DNA of 64,000 nt from Berberis thunbergii. Its lineage: Eukaryota; Streptophyta; Magnoliopsida; Ranunculales; Berberidaceae. Location: positions 101,017 to 165,016 of the forward strand of contig QNQO01002048.1 of the NCBI GenBank assembly GCA_003290165.1. Direction: 5' to 3'. The position numbers and the translations under genes were made by a program. Below, piece by piece: positions 11,143 through 21,700 of the stretch (position 1 is the first letter of the stretch; every line of letters begins with the position of its first letter). The notes below the pieces were generated by a model. It saw only the letters and a program-made list of their open reading frames with translations. It had not been told where the DNA came from and did not search any database.

Positions 11143-14100
11143 ATGGCAGATCAGCCATTGGTATTGTCTCCGTTACTTGGGTCAGTGGTGGAGAATCTTA
11201 GTTGTTTAATGAAGATGAAGGAATTTTGTGTGTTATTGGGTTTAGAGAAAGATATGAAGAAGCTTTACAGAACCTTGGCTAAAATCAAAGATGTCCTTAT
11301 TGATGCTGAACAGAAACAATTCTCGGATATAGATATTCGAATCTGGCTCAGGGAACTAAGGGATGCCACATATGAGGCTGACGATGTCTTGGATGAATTA
11401 GCCTCGGAGATGAGCAAAGAGGAGGAGGAGGAGGGCGACGAAGATGGCCACAACGACCAAGACTTAGCGAACAAGGTAATTCAAAAGCCTGCTTTCAGCA
11501 AAAACTTTCCTGTTGAGATGGGTAAAAAAATTAAAGATCTGATCGAGAAGTTTGATGATATCGTTTCTGGAAGTTGGAGGTTAAATTTAGAAATGGGAAA
11601 GGCTGGAAATATAGTTGCTGAAAACTGGCGTGCTTATGATTATCTCTCAATTCCTGAACCAAATCAAGTTCATGGGAGGGATGGAGACGTCGAAGACATA
11701 GTCACCCTGCTGCTCAACAATACCATCACCAGTGATATCTCCATTTGTCCCATACTTGGTATGGGTGGATTGGGCAAGACCACTCTTGCCAATTTGGTGT
11801 ACAACGACGAACGCATAGCAAAGCATTTTGAAGTCAGATCTTGGGTTTGTGTCTCTGATAATTTTCGTATTGAAGGCATTTTGAAATCAATGCTAGCCTC
11901 TCTTTCAGGGGGAGGAGGAGGAGATGATGATGATGATGATGATGATCTACAGCGGCGCCTTCAAGTGGAATTGTGTGGGAAAAGATTCTTACTAGTCTTA
12001 GATGATGTATGGGAAAATAACAAAGATGAATGGGACAGACTGAAACAATCACTCTTATGCGGATCAACTAAAGGCAATTTTGTTATTGTCACTACTCGCC
12101 TCGACACAGTAGCATCTGTCTCTGGAACACTTCCCACTTACCCCCTAAAAGCTTTATCCTATGAGGATTGCTGGCTTTTGTTCAAGCAACGTGCTTTCAA
12201 TTTTTTTAGGAAGGAAGATGAACAAGCCTTGGTGGATATTGGCAGGGAGATTGTTAACAATTGTGGAGGCCTACCGCTAGCTGTACTCGCTGTAGGTGGT
12301 CTGCTACACTTCAAGAACAATGTCAAGGAGTGGTTATCTGTCAAAGACAGTGGAATTAGGTATCTCCGTTGCAGCAGCAGTGAAGATAACATCTTATCCA
12401 TCATCAGTTTGAGCTACCACAGGTTGCCATTCTATCTCCGGTCATGTTTTGCATATTGCTCAATCTTTCCAAAAGGCCATACTATCATTAGAAATGAACT
12501 GATTCAGCTGTGGATTGCAAATGGATTTGTGCAAGCCAATGGATCAATGGACTTGGAACTTGTCGGAGATGCTATCTTCAATACATTGCTATGGAGATCC
12601 TTCTTCCAAGACACTGAGAAGGACAAAGATGGCAGGATATTGACATGCAAAATGCATCACCTCGTGCGCGACCTTGCTTATTTTTTTTCTGTAGATGTTG
12701 GAAAAGCAGGGAATATCACCAGAAGTATCCGTCATGTCTCACTGGTTTCCAGCAACAGCAAACGACATTCTGCTTCTGTTGATTCTATCCATAGGTCCAA
12801 TCCAGGTCTACGCTCACTTATCATGTTCAGTGACCAGCCATCCACTTCCAAGAATTCTCAATTCATCTTCTCACTTTTACTGTTAACCAACTTACGTGCA
12901 TTGGATTTGAGCAGTACATCAATCGACATCTTACCAGACTCTATTGGTAAACTGAAGCACCTTCGGTATCTCAACCTGTCTGTCACTCCCATCAGGTCGT
13001 TACCTGTTTCTATTTGTGAACTACGAAATGTGCAGGCACTATACTTCAAGAGGTGTGACAAACTCAAATCCTTGCCCAGAGACATGGGAAAAATAACTAG
13101 CCTCAGGCACCTAGACATACATGGATGTAGCGCGTTAACTGGGATGCCGATCGGGTTAGGGAAGTTAACTTCCCTCCATACCTTAAGTTTCTTCATTGTC
13201 GGATTTGACAGTACTGGATGCAGTATCAAGGAGTTGCAAGGGCTGAACCTCCTAGGAGGAGATTTGGCAATAAAACAGCTCGAGCATGTGAAACATTCAC
13301 CAGAAAGCAAAGCAGCCAACCTGTTGGGTAAGGAAAATCTTCGCTCCCTATCGTTATTATGGTCACAGCCTCCAGATTCGCAAGAAAATGCGGAAGAGGT
13401 AATTGAAGGCCTCCAACCTCACTCTAATTTAAGACGGTTGCATGTTGAAAACTATGAAGGAATAACCTATCCAAGTTGGTTCAGAGATTCATCAGTCCCA
13501 AATTTGGTAGAGATCACACTCTCAAAATGTACAAGATGTGAGCATCTCCCACCAATTGGGAAGCTACCTCGTCTAAAGGTTTTGAAGTTGTCATCAATGG
13601 ATTCTTTGAAATTCATTGATGATGAAGTTTATGGTGAAAACGACGTGAAAGGATTCCCGTTCCTTGAAGAGCTTGAATTGGTTTCAATGCCCTGTTTGGA
13701 AGGATTGTCGCCATGGTATCTAAGAGGTGAAACCGCAGCAACAGAACATCCACCGCGTCTCCCTTGGCTTAAAAAACTGTTTGTTCACGATTGCCCCAAA
13801 CTGACAGAAGTTCCATTGTCATCCTCTCTCTTGTCTGTACAGTTGAAGAAAGCCAATGAAATGGTGCTGGGATCGTTGCAAAACCTCCCTTGCCTTTCGT
13901 CCCTTGAAATTGGTATGTTTGATGAGTTGGAATGTTTTCCACAAGGAACGTTAAGAAACCTCACGGCTCTGCAGCAATTGAAGATTGAATCGTGTGAAAA
14001 CCTTAATGCTCTGCCTTCAGAACTGGAAACTTGCACTGCGCTGACACATTTAAAGATTGAAGGATGCAAGAAGCTGGTTTCATTGCCAAACGGATTGGGA

Positions 14101-14484
14101 AACCACCCCTCCCTCAAATCTCTCAGTATTTTTTTTGGTGACGATTCAGAAGATTTTATGGATTTGCCTGATTGGATAGGTACCTTGACTTCACTGCATA
14201 GTCTTACTATTGATGGGTGCAAGAATCTGAAAGTGTTGCCAAAAGGTATGCAACACCTGAACGCTCTTCAAGAACTGCAGATTGTTGGATGCCACACCGA
14301 ACTAGAGAGACAATGCGAAAAGGACAAGGGAGAAGACTGGTTCAAGATTGCCCATATTCCCGATGTTGTAATCACTGCCAAGCGAATGCAGATTAGCTCT
14401 TCTGGAAACATTGTAAGCAGTGCCGGACCTACTAAAGGGCGAGGGGGCAGCTCAACTTTTAAAATAATTTTATTATATATTTAG
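11143..14484 (+). CDS. CC-NB-ARC-LRR disease resistance protein (RGA-like)
   Basis: An intact, intronless 1113-residue intracellular immune receptor of the coiled-coil NLR class, expected to sense pathogen effectors and trigger defence. The first in-frame ATG, at 11143, has a good context (AAAAAATGGC). Domains: Rx-type coiled coil about 1-170 with the EDVID-like ADDVLDELA at 79-87; NB-ARC from about 176 with P-loop GMGGLGKTT at 206-214, kinase-2 LLVLDDVW (Asp287, Asp288), GLPL at 376-379 and RNBS-D CFAYCSIFPKG from 435; then LRRs from about 540 to 1075. Oddities are MHH in place of MHD (504-506), an eight-Asp run at 261-268 coded by a GAT microsatellite, and a last stretch of about 20 residues that appears to read into repeat DNA. 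The length is typical for the family. Confidence 0.97.
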   Translation: MADQPLVLSPLLGSVVENLSCLMKMKEFCVLLGLEKDMKKLYRTLAKIKDVLIDAEQKQFSDIDIRIWLRELRDATYEADDVLDELASEMSKEEEEEGDEDGHNDQDLANKVIQKPAFSKNFPVEMGKKIKDLIEKFDDIVSGSWRLNLEMGKAGNIVAENWRAYDYLSIPEPNQVHGRDGDVEDIVTLLLNNTITSDISICPILGMGGLGKTTLANLVYNDERIAKHFEVRSWVCVSDNFRIEGILKSMLASLSGGGGGDDDDDDDDLQRRLQVELCGKRFLLVLDDVWENNKDEWDRLKQSLLCGSTKGNFVIVTTRLDTVASVSGTLPTYPLKALSYEDCWLLFKQRAFNFFRKEDEQALVDIGREIVNNCGGLPLAVLAVGGLLHFKNNVKEWLSVKDSGIRYLRCSSSEDNILSIISLSYHRLPFYLRSCFAYCSIFPKGHTIIRNELIQLWIANGFVQANGSMDLELVGDAIFNTLLWRSFFQDTEKDKDGRILTCKMHHLVRDLAYFFSVDVGKAGNITRSIRHVSLVSSNSKRHSASVDSIHRSNPGLRSLIMFSDQPSTSKNSQFIFSLLLLTNLRALDLSSTSIDILPDSIGKLKHLRYLNLSVTPIRSLPVSICELRNVQALYFKRCDKLKSLPRDMGKITSLRHLDIHGCSALTGMPIGLGKLTSLHTLSFFIVGFDSTGCSIKELQGLNLLGGDLAIKQLEHVKHSPESKAANLLGKENLRSLSLLWSQPPDSQENAEEVIEGLQPHSNLRRLHVENYEGITYPSWFRDSSVPNLVEITLSKCTRCEHLPPIGKLPRLKVLKLSSMDSLKFIDDEVYGENDVKGFPFLEELELVSMPCLEGLSPWYLRGETAATEHPPRLPWLKKLFVHDCPKLTEVPLSSSLLSVQLKKANEMVLGSLQNLPCLSSLEIGMFDELECFPQGTLRNLTALQQLKIESCENLNALPSELETCTALTHLKIEGCKKLVSLPNGLGNHPSLKSLSIFFGDDSEDFMDLPDWIGTLTSLHSLTIDGCKNLKVLPKGMQHLNALQELQIVGCHTELERQCEKDKGEDWFKIAHIPDVVITAKRMQISSSGNIVSSAGPTKGRGGSSTFKIILLYI
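11923..11946 (+). repeat. Coding (GAT)8 microsatellite in the NLR
   Basis: Eight perfect GAT codons preceded by GGA repeats give a Gly-rich then poly-Asp stretch between RNBS-A and kinase-2. This region of the nucleotide-binding domain is usually a short linker before a basic or hydrophobic helix. Confidence 0.95.
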
Positions 14485-14640
14485 CTTTTAAAAAATTAAT
14501 TTATAATGTATAATACAATATGAAAATTATTCATTCAAATATTTTTACATCTTTCTATTGGTGTAGTGGTTGGAAGTTTATAATTATTGTAAACAATTCG
14601 AGTTCAATACTTTTTGAGCGCATTTGTTTTATGGCTATTG
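14418..14640 (+). repeat. Repeat joined to the NLR 3' end
   Basis: It begins CAGTGCCGGACC immediately after CATTGTAAG and is related to 8675-8885. The last codons of the NLR frame lie inside it. It contains a TTGGTGTAGTGGTTGG segment near 14560 and AATTCGAGTTCAA near 14597. These look like degenerate Pol III A- and B-box motifs, suggesting a tRNA-like module. Confidence 0.6.
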
Positions 14641-15879
14641 ACTATACATTTTTATGGTTATTGATAAAATCATTACTGCGATCTCAAAATCATTTGGTAT
14701 TTCATTGCTGACTTATTACTGCGATCTCAAAATCATTTGGTATTTCTATTTCAAGTTCGTCAACAATGATTGCCATATTGTGTTGGTTACTTTCTCTCAT
14801 GTTGCTTTTCTTTGTGTGCACAGTTACATCCAAGCCCACAAGTTATTTGTGTGGATAGGAGGATAGGGAGCTAAAAGAGAGTTAATGTGGAAAGGAAGAA
14901 ACAGAAGTGCTTTTAGGCTGGATGCTTCCATATAAGTTCGATGATCTAGGTTTTGTCTGTTTTCTTTCTTCTTTATCTTTATATTTTCTGTTCACATCTT
15001 CTTTACCCTTTGAAAAAGAATTGAGGGTTATCGTAAAACATGACATAGTTTTAGTTAAGAAGATGTCCAATAAGGTCATAATAACTGAAGACACCATTGA
15101 ATGCAATGCTTGATCGGAATCTTATTGTGGGAACTTAATGGGCATGTTGTAAACTTTCAGTTTTGCCAAATACACATTTTGTGGTTAATTTCTTTGCAAT
15201 CCCTACTCAGTGGAGAAACCAGAATGAAGAGCTTGATTTGTTGGGAGAAATATTTGGGTCAATTAAAAGTTGTGCTCCAGTTTTAGTTAATCAGTTCTTT
15301 GCTATGTGAATTTTTTTTTCTTTCAACTGTTGCAGAGTTCAGTTATTTAATTTTGATGATTTCAGCTTATTGTTTTTTTTTTCCAGTTCTTGTCTGATAG
15401 CATTAATCTTCAAATAGATTTTGCAAGTTATTCCAATCAATGTTCAATTCTTGGGATGCTCTGGAACACCGCACTTAAATGGCTTTTCATTCAGCTTATC
15501 TTCTTTTTGCTATATCCAAAGTGTCTTTTTTTGATCTCATGCAGAGAGGTTTATTGCATGTTGCTTTCCACTCTGTATATCCAGAGAGGTTTATCTTGAT
15601 TCTATATCTGTTATTGTGGAATTTCATTCAAGGTTATTAGAGAGGGTTTATGTAGAGTGAAAACAGACGTGTGGTTTTGGGTGCTCACTTGGGGAGTTCT
15701 GAAAGACTCATTTCAGTTCATACATGTGTGAGTGGGCATAACTTTTCTGAATCTCTATGTAAATTGCAAGTATCTTTCATGGAGTTTTTCTCTTGATGAA
15801 GTTCAAACCTTGTTTTGCTGATGAAAAAAAGAGGCTTATGGTTGGTGGATTTGAGAAGAGGGATTCATGACTGGGAAGT
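14641..15879. other. NLR downstream region
   Basis: No gene seen. A 43-bp tandem duplication lies at 14672-14757 (ATTACTGCGATCTC repeated). The sequence from 14870 to 15860 has the T-rich look of plant untranslated regions and introns, and may be the original 3' untranslated region or introns of the NLR or its lost copy. Confidence 0.45.
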
Positions 15880-15972
15880 GGATCAGATGATTAACTTCAA
15901 GATTGACCATATTTCTGAGGTTGTAATCACTGTCAAGCGAATGCAGATTAGCTCTCTGGAATCATTGTAAGA
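15880..15972 (+). pseudogene. Fragment of a second NLR 3' end
   Basis: It encodes NFKIDHISEVVITVKRMQIS, closely matching the NLR C-terminus near 14340-14400 (FKIAHIPDVVITAKRMQIS), followed by the same CATTGTAAG string. The match stops at that GTAAG, after which the sequences diverge. This is the leftover of a duplicated resistance gene. The shared GTAAG may be an old splice donor in the 3' part of the gene. Confidence 0.8.
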
Positions 15973-16399
15973 GCCTACCCCCTCTGCAAACATTATATAA
16001 CATATATTTACCTATAGGATGAGTATGGGGATCTTCCAAGTAGACTATATTTTTACAGCAGTGTCCTTGTTTTGGTGTGGAATAAGCCAGGCCTGACACT
16101 AGGAGAGCGCCAGGGCGTGTTATCCAGCACGTGTTGAGGAGGAGCTCTTCTACGCTGTCTGGTACCATGGGCCAGGCACATGTTAAGGCTAATGTGGCAA
16201 TCCATGTGTTTACTTTCAAAAAACAATAGCTACAAGGACTCGGGGCTAAAAAACGTAACCAAACACTTGGGGCTCAAAACGCATGAGTAAGGGTTCCTCC
16301 ACCTCCACCTCCCGTCGCCGTTGCTGTTGTTCGTCCTCCACGCACCCACCTCCACCTCGCCGTTGCCATCATCTTCTCCACCTCGCCATTGTACCAAAC
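15973..16399. other. Intergenic, upstream of the hybrid-binding-domain gene
   Basis: No gene seen up to about 16260. From 16290 a C-rich CCTCCACCTC run and GTAAGGGTT-type sequence look like the promoter and start of the leader of the next gene. Confidence 0.4.
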
Positions 16400-16753
16400 C
16401 CACAAACAACATAGCTAACGCAGAGAGAAGCCAAGTGAGGCGAAGCGAAAACAGAGGTTTTAGGGTTTTGTTGGGAAAATTTTGAGCGTTTTATTGACTA
16501 CTCCAAGCGGTTGAGGTAATTTCTCTCTTCAATTATAATCTTCTTGATCGGTTTCAGGTTTTTTTTTTTTTTTTTTTTTAAAGATCTTTTTGGGGTTTTT
16601 GAACTGAATAATAGAAGTTTTGATTTTGAGTAACAAAGATATTGTGTTGTTTGTGAAATTTGGTGAATTTTGTGGTGGAAGTTTTGAATTGTGGTGAGCC
16701 AGGGGTTAGAGTAGGTGGCAAATCAATTACTTTGATTGTGTTAAGGATTGTGC

Positions 16754-17276
16754 AGTTAAAACAATGTTATAACACCGATATAACGCCTAACGGGGGTGAG
16801 CCGTTATGTTATGTCATTATCACATTATAGTATCACAACTCCGATATAACGGCGTTAAATGACTATTATTGAGATAACATTTTTTTAATAACGTCGTTTT
16901 AATGTTTTGTTCTAATACATAAAAAAAAATCACCAATTTCATTCTCGATCGAACCACAACCCTATACTCATTGGAAAGGAGTAGAATTCACCGTCGCCAA
17001 TCGACAGAGAACTAGACCTTGTCGTTTGAAAAACGTGAGAAGAAGATAAGAAGACGAATAGTCGATCGCACTCTCATGCGAAGGAAAGATTTTTTTTTAT
17101 TAATGTTTTTTTGTTTTTGAATTTAATGTTATAAACAAGATTTACTTTTTTGACTCTATAATATACGTTAATACATTGTGGGGGTATTAAAAATATATTT
17201 AAAAATTATTCTGTTATATGCCGTTATAACCTATAACGCTCTCGGACCATTATGGGTCCATTATCCATTTTAACTA
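16754..17276. mobile_element. TIR element in intron (TATAACG motif family)
   Basis: The ends read AGTTAAAACAATG and, inverted, GTAGTTAAAATGG. Inside are repeated GATATAACG, CCGTTATA and TAACGGC motifs in both orientations. It lies in the presumed leader intron (16515-17882) of the next gene. I could not define a convincing target duplication. Confidence 0.5.
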
Positions 17277-17904
17277 CATACGTTAAGGGTAGGGTAGACA
17301 GATCTTTTAGGGTTTGGGGTTTGATTTGCATGACAATGGGGCCATTGGTGTGTGATTGGCATAATAAAACCTAAATGATGAATCGTGATTTCTGTGGGTT
17401 TAGTAAAAAAGTTGTGTTTTTTCTTTTTAAATGAGGTGTATCGAGATCGATTTTGGGTTTGAATTGTAGATGAGGGTGTTACTTGATGAGCTAAAACGAG
17501 TTTCTTATGGTTCGAATTAATGATTGTTCTAGTTCCCTAATTTGGATTTTGAGTGTTTGATTTAGAGGGTTTTTTATTCGAGTGTACATAAGCATAAATG
17601 GGTTTTGTTAAAAATAGTTTAGTCTCTTCAATGATTGTTCTGCTTTTGATCATTGCTTCTTATTTGATAATTGTAAAATGGCCATTTCAGATTATCACCC
17701 ATTGCGTGTTTATAATTCTGCGTTGCTTTTAGTGAACTGCCCATCTTGAAATTATTTTTCCTAATCATAGATGACAATGGTTGCAACCCATTCCCCTCAC
17801 TTCCTTGCAATTATTTATTTATTTATTTGTGTGATTGGCATCTGTAGCTTAATAACGTTTTTTTTTTTTTTGTTGAAATAAGGATCATCAATCTTAACCC
17901 AAGA

Positions 17905-18355
17905 ATGACATACAATGCATATGTGGTATATCGCGGTCGTGACCCCGGAGTTTACTTAACATGGGAAGATTGTTCAATCCAAGTAGCAGAGTATATTGGT
18001 AGTTTGTACAAGGGTTTTGCCTCAGTTGCCGAGACTTATACTAGTTACGAATTTTGTGGTTCGCTCAGAAGGAGTGGGAAAGAACTACGAGGCAAACAAA
18101 TCAGATGAAGAGGTGAAAAAAGAGATGGAAAAAAAAGTGAGCAAGAACTGCAAGGCAAACAAATCAGATGAAGAGGTAAAAAAGAACTGAGGCAAGAATC
18201 TCTCCAAAGAGATGAAAAATCAGTATCACGTTTGTGAGGGTGAAGCTCAAGTGAACAATGATCATTGGGCATTGACAAGGGACTTGATCAATGCACTGCT
18301 AGTGGTGGTTATTATGATAATGATAGTTGTTTTGTTTAAACTTGTGGTTTATTGA
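17905..18355 (+). pseudogene. RNase H1-type hybrid-binding-domain protein, frame broken
   Basis: From the ATG at 17905 the protein reads NAYVVYRGRDPGVYLTWEDC and then VAEYIGSLYKGFASVAE. This is the N-terminal domain of RNase H1 (PF01693), which binds RNA:DNA hybrids. The GRxPGxY, W and YKGF positions are kept. No RNase H catalytic domain follows. That frame stops at 18108. One base over, the frame holds two 63-bp direct repeats (ANKSDEEVKK) and a TGA at 18188-18190. It then continues to an internal membrane segment, LINALLVVVIMIMIVVLFK, and a stop at 18355. The simplest view is a hybrid-binding protein with a charged linker and a C-terminal anchor, broken by one frameshift and one stop. Splicing could repair this, but I see no good small intron. 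A non-coding first exon ending near 16514 (GAG then GTAATT) probably precedes it. Confidence 0.6.
18091..18188 (+). repeat. 63-bp in-frame direct repeat
   Basis: GGCAAACAAATCAGATGAAG occurs at 18091 and 18154. The 63-bp spacing equals 21 codons, so the repeat preserves frame in the charged linker of the hybrid-binding-domain protein. Confidence 0.85.
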
Positions 18356-18548
18356 ATATTTTGTAAGTCATATTTCAAACTTGTATTTAGTTATGCTCAT
18401 TATATAAATTTTTTTGTTAATGGGTGCGAAGTTAAGCATATGTTTTTTTTTTAATTTAATACATGATGACTTTGGTTCAATTGATGACTCAAATGCATAT
18501 TTTTTGAGAAATGGTTTTGAAAAATTTCTTTATTGCTTCCTGTAAAAC

Positions 18549-18902
18549 ATGAACAGCAGTTGCTTGAGAGCAACAATTTTGCTTGCATTATTTGGATGGA
18601 ATCCTAGCTGCATAACAATTTTGCCTGGCATTGGCATTGGATTCATGTATTTAAAGGGAATTACTGACAGTGAATTCACTAAGCTCACACAATTAATGGA
18701 AATTTCTACTTGTTTTGCCGCCATGGCTTTGTATGCTACTGAGGTAGGGAATTGTAAGGTCTTCACTATGGTAGTTCAGAAGAAGACGGATATTCATGAA
18801 GCAAAGGAGGATCAGAAAGACATGAAGAGTTCATCATCAGATGTTATGAGAATGTTGAAACAGAAGAAGAATGAACCATTGTTCGCGCAAGTGTACCACT
18901 AG
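18549..18902 (+). CDS. Hypothetical 117-residue ORF
   Basis: An open frame starting at an ATG. Residues 8-36 are hydrophobic (ILLALFGWNP..ITILPGIGIGF), there is a second mildly hydrophobic stretch near 50-65, and the tail is charged and Lys-rich (KEDQKDMKSSSSDVMRMLK). I do not recognise the family. Its composition is plausible for a small membrane protein, and it lies 190 bp after the hybrid-binding-domain gene, of which it could be a later exon or untranslated part. Chance is also possible. Confidence 0.3.
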   Translation: MNSSCLRATILLALFGWNPSCITILPGIGIGFMYLKGITDSEFTKLTQLMEISTCFAAMALYATEVGNCKVFTMVVQKKTDIHEAKEDQKDMKSSSSDVMRMLKQKKNEPLFAQVYH

Positions 18903-20299
18903 ATTGTATATGTTTCTTGCTATCAATCCAGTAGATTCTACATTACTCAAATTTGAGAAACAAGCTAATTTACTGATTGTTCTCAATTCTCTTATGTAAT
19001 CCAAACATCTATTCTTACAATATATATTCCATCACATATTGCTGATATATCAACCTGCCATTTGAGAAATGATACTACACTACTCAGAAAATCTTTCACT
19101 CATATACCAATTTGACCCAAGTTATGGATATGGGGAAGAAGCTGGCTACATTGGTAGGATGCAACTTTGCGAACAAATAATATACACGGAACTAGGATTC
19201 CATCCGACCATATGGGTTCAGGCATGATGAAGCCATTGTTCCTTGTGATTTCAATCTCATTACTGGTAAGTAACTAATAAAACAGCTTAGTAAAATTGTT
19301 GCTCCTTTTTCTTCTGACTGGTAGATAATAGCACTCCAAAAACAAATCATATGCATGGTGTTGTATCAAAATAAGCTGACGATCAAGGACGCGCAAAAAA
19401 AAAAAAAACACATCAAATATTGAATTGAGTTATCAACACAACAACAGCTCTCTCGTTACAACGAGTGTTCATCAATACTGAATTGACAATATTCAATGGC
19501 CTAGTTGAATATGTGGAGCTCCCACAATGGCGTAGTTTTTTAAAGTTGCTCCATTGATATCTTTGACATGTACTCTTGCAAATGAATACTAATAAGCTTC
19601 TGGAGATAACCCATCATGGAGGATGGAAACCTTGACATGATCTTCAACCTTAAAATGCCTGAAATGCCCGACTCCTTTCTCATCTATAATCTGGAGCAAT
19701 TAAATGTTCAGTAAGAGATCAATTTCTTGCATATCCAATTGTCATGTTCTTTAGATTTTCAGTAAGAGATAAAAAATTTGGTCTATACATGGTGTATGCG
19801 TGTCCAATTGTGGATTCTAGCTTTAGTACACAATAATTTTGGGGGCTCCTAATTCATACTAAAAAAGAAATTACATAATGGAACCTCGTACTCTAAAACT
19901 GCCAGAATACTAAGAGAAACTAGTGAACTACTGAAGTATTGTGCTGCAGGACTTGAAGGTTGATCACCATTAAACTCAGTAATTCAATATTAAACTCAGT
20001 AATTCAAAAGGTTTAAAACAAAAACTAAAAACATTGTTTGAGATCCTTACCAGGATAAAAATAATGAGCTATAATCTCTCAACTCCATGTCGTTGCTAGA
20101 AGTTAGTGGCTGCAAAAATAAATGATAAAGTCTTATATTCTTTATGTGATCGTTCAAATTATCTTAAGCAAGTAAATTACATTCATGTGTTAGAAGTGAC
20201 CAAGTCCATCAATTGTAACACTAGCTTGTGAACAATATGACCTCATACTTTCATCATTCAAAATTGTTGTAAATGTTGTAATTCAAATTAAAAGATAGG
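18903..20299. other. Intergenic with a possible decayed minus-strand exon
   Basis: On the minus strand 19693-19490 reads EKGVGHFRHFKVEDHVKVS, ILHDGLSPEAY, a stop, then HVKDINGATLKNYAIVGAPH. This has the look of real coding sequence with one stop, after a possible TTATAG acceptor. I do not recognise it. Nothing else is seen in this stretch. Confidence 0.35.
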
Positions 20300-20960
20300 A
20301 ACGGGGTTACCAATTGTTCTTGGGTTGAGTCGCGGACTAGGTCGCTCTCTTTAAGACGTTTCGCGGCTCTGCCCAAAAGTGTGCAAGCAGTATAGTAGCC
20401 CCGCCGTCCCCAGGATAAAACAACCCAGAATCTTCTCTGTCTTGTTCAAACAATTGCACTGTTGATGAACGGAATACTATCCACCCTTAATCTCTTGTTT
20501 GCTCGGAATCACCAATACAAAGCATATAATTCAATAGAACGAAAAACACTTCTTTGATTGAAATATTAAACGAAATAACTGATTGCAACAAGAAAAAATC
20601 TTGTTCTCTCTGATTGCAAAAACAAATACTCTTGTTTGCAAGATGCTTTGTTATTTTTTCTTATATTTGTAAACTCTGACTTTGTGTTGTATTTATAGGG
20701 AGAAAACACATTCGTTGAAATACGAAAACACAACTAGATACATCGCGTGGAGAACGCAATTAAGAAAAACGTGGAAAACATGTGGGTTTTAAGAAAATGT
20801 CTAGATACATGGACAAAATCCCGTCTAGATGCAATGAAAGAACAATTGCGTGGAAAACGTGAGAGAATACTGTGGCGCAACGTATGGCGAACAGTCTCCC
20901 TTCTCTGATTCAAAAATATTTTCGTTTAAATAAATTTTCAGTAAAATGAATGGGTTGATC
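20300..20960. mobile_element. Possible solo LTR or retrotransposon remnant
   Basis: The segment differs from its AT-rich surroundings, with a GC-rich part at 20330-20420. It has a TATTTATAGGGAGAAA promoter-like motif near 20691, typical of LTRs and plant promoters. I found no paired LTR, target duplication or pol sequence. Confidence 0.3.
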
Positions 20961-21288
20961 TCTAAATGACCCGACCGGACAGTCTTGTTTGGATTTGACA
21001 TTTTTCATTCTCTTTTAGTCTACTGAATTCGTATTGATTGTTAAGTAGCATCCATTGTTACGGCGTTGATGTGTTCTACGCGCTCGAATATTTTTTATTT
21101 TTTATTTTATTACAATCTATCAATAATAAGTAAAATTTATTATTGAAAATCTAAACAAAATAATTATTTATAATTTTAAGAGTTTATATATAGTTTACAA
21201 ATAATTAAAGGTTTTATATTATGGGCTTAGGTATAATTAATAATATTTGAGATAGAGGATTTTGATCGTAAATAATTTGAATTTGGGG
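20961..21288. other. AT-rich spacer
   Basis: No gene or clear repeat seen. The spacer ends at the GGGGGAGGGGG string that marks the start of the repeat shared with 28-34 kb. Confidence 0.4.
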
Positions 21289-21700
21289 GAGGGGGTAAAG
21301 TGGTACATATGTGTAATTTAAAATGAAAAAAAAATACCCCTATCATTATTCACCTAACTTTTTTTTTTTTTTTTGTAAATATGATAGAGTTGGAAGGACA
21401 TTTTGGACATTTAAAAAATAGGACCAAGACGCATATTCATTGTTCCTAAGAGGAATTTGCACTAGATAGTTTAGATAGCGTGTCGACGCTCTCTGCGTGT
21501 GCGTAATTTTTGGGTTTTTAATTTAGAATTCAATGAATCGATAAGTGAAAATAAATAAATAAATAAATAAATGAAATTGATAAGTGCAAATTAAAAATTA
21601 GAGAATTTGGATAGTGATTTTTAATGAAATTAAAAAAAATTATAAGTTTAAAAAAAATTGTACAACACAATAGTGTTTTATAAAACTATTAAGTCGCTCA

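Noticed and set aside
12858..14222. Long antisense open frames (153 and 145 codons) over the NLR
   Set aside because: They are shadows of the LRR coding sequence on the opposite strand.
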